64,000 bases of DNA from Cordilura impudica (lineage: Eukaryota > Arthropoda > Insecta > Diptera > Scathophagidae), in NCBI GenBank assembly GCA_963682025.1, contig OY821519.1, forward strand, positions 1,569,501 through 1,633,500. Direction: 5' to 3'. Below the pieces are notes generated by a model. It ran no database searches. It was not told the origin of the DNA and worked only from the letters and a program-made list of their open reading frames with translations. Every line of letters starts with the position of its first letter. The first letter of the stretch is position 1. The position numbers and the translations under genes are program-made. Positions 60,370 to 64,000 of this stretch are shown here, in pieces.

Positions 60370-60695
60370 ATTTATTATTATTTATTGTTTCATTTTTTAT
60401 TTTTCATATTTTATTTTTTATTTTTCATTCTTAATTTTTTATAATTCTTTTTAATTTTTTATTTTTCAAATTTTATTTTTTATTTTTCATATTTTATTTT
60501 TCATATTTTATTTTTTATTTTTCATTCTTAATTTTTTATTTTTCTTTTTAAATTTTTATTTTTCACATTTTATTTGTTATTTTTTATTTTTCATTTTTTA
60601 TATTTCATTTTTTATTTTTTATTTTTCATTTTTAATTTTCTACTTTTCATTTTTCGTTTTTAATTTTTTATTTTTCATTTTTTCTTTTACATATT
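60370..60695. repeat. T-rich low-complexity tract (TTTTTATTTTTCAT), left part
   Basis: Irregular TTTTATTTTTCATTTTTTA units. Same composition resumes at 61250 after an inserted repeat copy. Confidence 0.9.
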
Positions 60696-60699
60696 GATA

Positions 60700-61248
60700 C
60701 CCTATACCACTATGTGGTTTGAGTATAATGACTTTGTGCTGCTGTTTGTAACTAGCAAAAATATTTGACCAAGACCCATCTTTTATTATACCGATCGAAT
60801 CAGAATCACTATCTGATTCGATTTAGTGATGTCCGTCCGTGTGTCCGTCCGTCCGTCCGTCTGTGTGTCCATGTAAGTATTGTAATCAAACTGCAAGTCG
60901 CAAATGTGAATATATTTTGATAAAATTTGGTATATAAGCTTTTATCGGCCATAGGATGAAAGCTGCCGAAATTGGTGAAAATCAGTCTATGTTCAGACCT
61001 AGCCGCCATACAAATGACCCCTATGAAATCGACATAAATTGCCATAAGATCCAAATTATCATATAGATCTTACTCAAATTGGGTTTGTATGCATTCATTA
61101 CATCCATTAATGAGTAGTCCAAAAATTATCCCTATGGGACAACGCTTACTCATAGGCCCCATGCAGAGCTGCTTCCCGATCTGCACTTAAATCTATCAAA
61201 AAAAAAATATTGCACTGATTCTTTTCAAATCTTGTTTATTATGCATTT
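60700..61248 (-). repeat. Palindrome-ended dispersed repeat, copy 7 (inside T-rich tract)
   Basis: Starts ATACCCTATACCACTATG and GTCCGTCCGTCCGTCTGTGT, and stops at CAAATCTTGTTTATTATGC without the palindrome end. Confidence 0.85.
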
Positions 61249-62090
61249 TTTGTTTTTAATTTTTTATTTTTCATTTTTCATTTTTTATTTTCTATTTTCT
61301 ATTTTTCATTTTTCATTTTTTATTTAATTTTTTTTTCATTTTTTATTTTTCATATTTCATTTTTTTAGTTTTTATTTTTCATTTTTATTTTTTTATTTAT
61401 TTTTTTTATTTTTCATTTCTTATTTTTTATTATTAATTTTTAATTTTTTGTTTTTTATTTTTTATTTTTCATTTTTTGTTTTCTATTTTTTATTTTTCAT
61501 TTTTTATTTTTCATTTTAATTTTTAATTTTTTGTGTTTTATTTTTTATTTTTTGTTTTTCATTTTTAATTTTTCACTTTTCATTTTTTATTTTCTTTTTC
61601 TATTTCTTATTTTTCATTTTTCGTTTTTTATTTTTCATTTTGCATTTTCTGTTTTTCATTTTTTATTTTTCATTTCTCATTTTTTATTTTCTATTTTCTA
61701 TTTTTATTTTTTTTTATTTTTTATTTTCATTTTTCATTTTTTATTTATTTTTTTTTTTAATTTTTAATTTTTCATTTTTTATTTTTCATTTTTCAGTTTT
61801 TTAGTTTATATTTTACATTTATTAATTTTTATTTATTTTTTTATTTTTGATTTTTTATTTTTCATTTTTCATTTTTGTTTTTCATTTTCCATTATTAATT
61901 TTTCTTTTTTAATTTTAAATTTTTCATTTTTATTTTTAATTTTCTATTTTAAAATTTTCGTTTTTTCATTTTCTATTTTTTATTTTTCATTTTTAATTTT
62001 TTATTTTTCAATTTTCATTTTTTATTTTTATTTTCCATTTTCTATTCTTCATTTTTTATTTTTCATATTTCGTTTTTCAATTTTTATTTT
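61249..62090. repeat. T-rich low-complexity tract, right part
   Basis: About 840 bp of TTTTTATTTTTCATTTTTTA variants. The 78-residue Phe/Leu/Ile frame at 61531-61767 is a translation of this repeat. Confidence 0.92.
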
Positions 62091-62159
62091 CAAACCGGTT
62101 ATTACATAGCATAATATTTGCACCAATACAAACATAAGTCACACGGATTTTATCTTACT

Positions 62160-62225
62160 TCTTACATGTTACGCTGTTTTTGTGATTGTATTGTGAAATA
62201 GAAATTTACCCCCTGCGCTTATTCA
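62160..62225. repeat. Second part of the inverted 9250-type repeat
   Basis: TACGCTGTTTTTGTGATTGT and GAAATAGAAATTTACCCCCT are the inverse of 9262-9325. Confidence 0.7.
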
Positions 62226-62904
62226 CATCAAATTGATATTAAGAAAACTTAAACTAAAACTTAACATATTTTTGACGTATTGCATAACGAAATCGAATAC
62301 GAATAATCAAAGTTACGACTAGATATATGAGCAACCTCTCAAAATCTCAAATTTTAGAAAAAAATGTATAAAAAAAACTTTACCATAGAATTTGAAATAA
62401 TGATGAATTTTGCAGTTGGTGACTATAGCGGATCAAAAAATATAGTGGTTATTCAAAAATTGTCCCATTTGTTGCATAGCGTTATTGAACTTTAAATACA
62501 TGCTGCAATTAAAGCAAACAACTTAGAACTTTTATTTTTACAAATAGCGACGTAGAATTTCATCTACTTTCACCCGATACCAAACACGGTTGTGAAAGTT
62601 AAAGTTCATCTTTTGAAATAATCGCCACTTTTGATGTTGTCGTCCCTCTGTGCTTATTCATCTGTTTTTTTTTCGCCATATTATAACGTTCTATTTTTAC
62701 TTATCATCCTATCTCTCTCTCCCTCCCTCTGCACAAACTTAACAAAGCTGACACGTAACTTTAACTTATTCTGCCCTTATCTTTTAATATTCCTTTAGTT
62801 GACATTTATGTTTTAATAATTGAATTTATTAAAGCAAATTTAAGAAAATTATATAAAAAGAAAAATCTAAATTGTTAAGGATGGGTAACCTTAGCTTTGC
62901 TTAC

Positions 62905-63096
62905 ATTGTATATGCCGTAGATGAACGGATTATAACAGCTATTACTCATTGCTAGCCAATCACAAAAGAACCAGACAATGCTAATGAAATGATACTCATT
63001 TATTTCCGGTATTGTGACATACAAGATATTGTACAGTTGCAATGGTAACCAGCAAACACCAAAAACAATAACAACTATAATCAGCATTTTTATAAC
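62905..63096 (-). CDS. Lkr: Leucokinin receptor exon with TM6 and TM7
   Basis: 64 codons, phase 0 both ends, TTGCAG acceptor and GTAAGC donor. TM6 is MLIIVVIVFGVCWLPLQLYN with the CWLP toggle motif. After the loop YVTIPEINEYHF comes TM7 with WFFCDWLAMSNSCYNPFIYG, including the NPxxY motif as NPFIY. It stops at GIYN and the next exon resumes with EKFKREF (helix 8), the expected class A order. Confidence 0.9.
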
Positions 63097-63306
63097 CTGC
63101 AATAAAAGGAAAATGTAAAAATAACTTAAAATTATCTATGAAACAAATTTAATGAAAAGGGGTCAACTGAATGCTAATGCATAATTTATGTAAATGTCAT
63201 ATGATTTTGGAATTCATATCAGATGAGGGTTTAATTTTCTTTTCTTTTTGAAATCCTTTGAGTAATATAAGTTTAATTTAGTAGAAAATATTAAAAATAG
63301 ATTTAC

Positions 63307-63533
63307 CTTTTTCTTATTCTTCAGCAGCGTTATATCTCGTGAGTCTTGAGCATTCCCTGGTGCTCTGGTTCCCCATAACTTAATAGTCATTTGTATGTAA
63401 ACGAAACTGATGACACAAAATGGTACCAAATACTGTACAAACACTAAAGTATACCGATAAGTCTGCAGTTGATTGTCTGACAAATTCACATTTGCGCAAA
63501 ATGGTCTCGTAGTATTGTGTACAATCCCATTTT
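63307..63533 (-). CDS. Lkr: Leucokinin receptor exon with loop 2, TM5 and loop 3
   Basis: 227 bases between a GTGGCAG acceptor and a GTAAAT donor. Encodes NGIVHNTTRPFCANVNLSD (extracellular loop 2, with N-x-T site and conserved Cys), TM5 YTLVFVQYLVPFCVISFVYI, and loop 3 GTRAPGNAQDSRDITLL followed by basic KNKKK. The exon ends exactly after the basic cluster that precedes TM6. Confidence 0.87.
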
Positions 63534-63908
63534 CTGCCACAAAAAAAAAAAGAAAATTTATGACAATGCAATTTCTATTGAATAAAAGGGTAAATCATTT
63601 AAGACGATTCCAATTTAGTACTTTGACAATCAAATCCTTTAAATACGCATGAAATAGCGTGTAATTTTAAACGAAAACAAGGGATGTGTTAAGTTATTCA
63701 GTTATTACTTTTTATTTAATTTTTTTAGTTTCTTCAAAATGAAAAGAAACAAATTTGGTGTTGTTATTCGATTGTGCCTTTATTTAATCATTTCTAAATT
63801 TAAACAAACCGTTAAATTTTATTGTTTTTCTTTTTTGAGAAACGAAAAAAAGAAAATGCTTGTGCGTTTGAAGGTATTCAAACATTTATTGTGCTTAAAT
63901 CTTCTTAC

Positions 63909-64000
63909 CTTTTATACGTTCCTGTACAACTTCCACACGAAATGCCAGGGCACAAGGTATAGCAAAAGTAAGTGCTACCAGCCAAATGCAACCAATAATA
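63909..64000 (-). CDS. Lkr: Leucokinin receptor exon with TM4 (partial at window edge)
   Basis: 92 bases to the window end. Reads IIGCIWLVALTFAIPCALAF (TM4) and RVEVVQERIK (start of extracellular loop 2). The GTAAGA donor is at 63908. The split codon completes to Glu with the first two bases of the next exon, giving a smooth join to NGIVHNTTRPF. The W in TM4 and the downstream Cys (RPFC) fit the class A disulphide loop. Confidence 0.85.

Larger units (their letters stand above)
52653..62904 (-). other. Lkr: 10.3 kb intron of the leucokinin receptor gene
   Basis: Separates the TM7 exon from the tail exon. It contains, left to right, a small Helitron (53252-53630), an older dispersed repeat split by a LINE (54190-58570), a broken mobile-gene relic (59018-59870), T-rich tracts around a palindrome-ended repeat copy (60370-62090), and otherwise AT-rich sequence at 52653-53251, 53631-54189, 58571-59017 and 62226-62904 with nothing I can name. 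Confidence 0.8.
52122..64000 (-). other. Lkr: Gene span: leucokinin-type neuropeptide receptor (GPCR), 3' part
   Basis: Minus-strand gene whose 5' part (N-terminus to TM3) is outside the window. Four exons join in frame: 63909-64000, 63307-63533, 62905-63096, 52122-52652. They encode TM4 through the end of the tail of a class A rhodopsin-like receptor. In flies the leucokinin receptor is a plasma-membrane Gq-coupled receptor acting in fluid secretion and feeding circuits. Assignment rests on intracellular loop 3 (GTRAPGNAQDSRD then LLKNKKK), TM6 CWLPLQLYN, TM7 WLAMSNSCYNPFIYGIYN, and tail motifs EKFKREFNKRF and MHTRASSIRSTYAS, recalled as features of dipteran leucokinin receptors. The RYamide/NPY-type receptor was the alternative and fits TM7 less well. 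Confidence 0.85.

Noticed and set aside
61531..61767. Highly hydrophobic 78-residue membrane-like peptide
   Set aside because: Encoded by the T-rich tract; Phe/Leu/Ile only from composition.
62875..63102. Receptor ending with VSKAKVTHP after TM7
   Set aside because: This is intron read-through; a GTAAGC donor at 62904 and helix 8 at 52652 give a better protein.
62875..64000. RYamide/NPY-type receptor assignment
   Set aside because: TM7 SNSCYNPFIYGIYN, loop GTRAPGNAQDSRD and the tail fit the leucokinin receptor better by memory; a phylogeny would settle it.

Overview
The window is an AT-rich, repeat-laden piece of an insect nuclear genome, most likely a higher fly (Diptera, probably calyptrate). 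The evidence is two fly-like genes with short AG/GT-bounded exons spread over very long introns, a CAAA-ATG start context, a TATA plus TCAGTT promoter in one transposon, and dense debris of DNA transposons, LINEs and Helitrons. The species cannot be named from the sequence. No bacterial operons, rRNA operon, CRISPR array or convincing tRNA was seen.

Two host genes are recognisable, both on the minus strand. (1) A fatty acyl-CoA reductase (FAR) runs from a start codon at 33309 leftwards through exons 32971-33309, 32716-32844, 11022-11141, 2222-2320 and 2006-2162 and leaves the window. Its introns of 21.6 kb and 8.7 kb hold most of the left half. The exons join in frame and carry the TGxxGxxG cofactor motif and the YxxxK catalytic motif. 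The intron between the last two visible exons uses a GC donor. (2) A leucokinin-type neuropeptide GPCR enters from the right edge: exons 63909-64000, 63307-63533 and 62905-63096 encode TM4 to TM7, and after a 10.3 kb intron exon 52122-52652 encodes the cytoplasmic tail.

Layout: 1-11 kb, FAR exons 4-5 and the 8.7 kb intron with three LINE fragments, a degenerate ~110-bp repeat and two MITEs. 11-33 kb, FAR exon 3 and the 21.6 kb intron, with a 3.7 kb DNA transposon carrying ~575-bp terminal inverted repeats and a nearly intact transposase, mariner remnants, and a 5.2 kb Helitron-like element. 33-52 kb, FAR 5' region and intergenic DNA, with a Tc1-type element, a 1.36 kb MULE-like element with exact 8-bp target duplication, low-complexity minisatellites, and a nearly identical 487-bp tandem array ending in an inverted partial unit. 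52-64 kb, the receptor gene, whose long intron holds a Helitron, a LINE nested in an older dispersed repeat, a broken mobile-gene relic and long T-rich tracts.

A dispersed ~0.75 kb repeat with a 16-bp palindrome at one end and ATACCCTATACCA inverted ends recurs at least seven times. Several insertions interrupt other copies of known repeats, so empty sites can be read directly and target duplications called (TA, TAA, TTAATATT, and the A/T Helitron rule).
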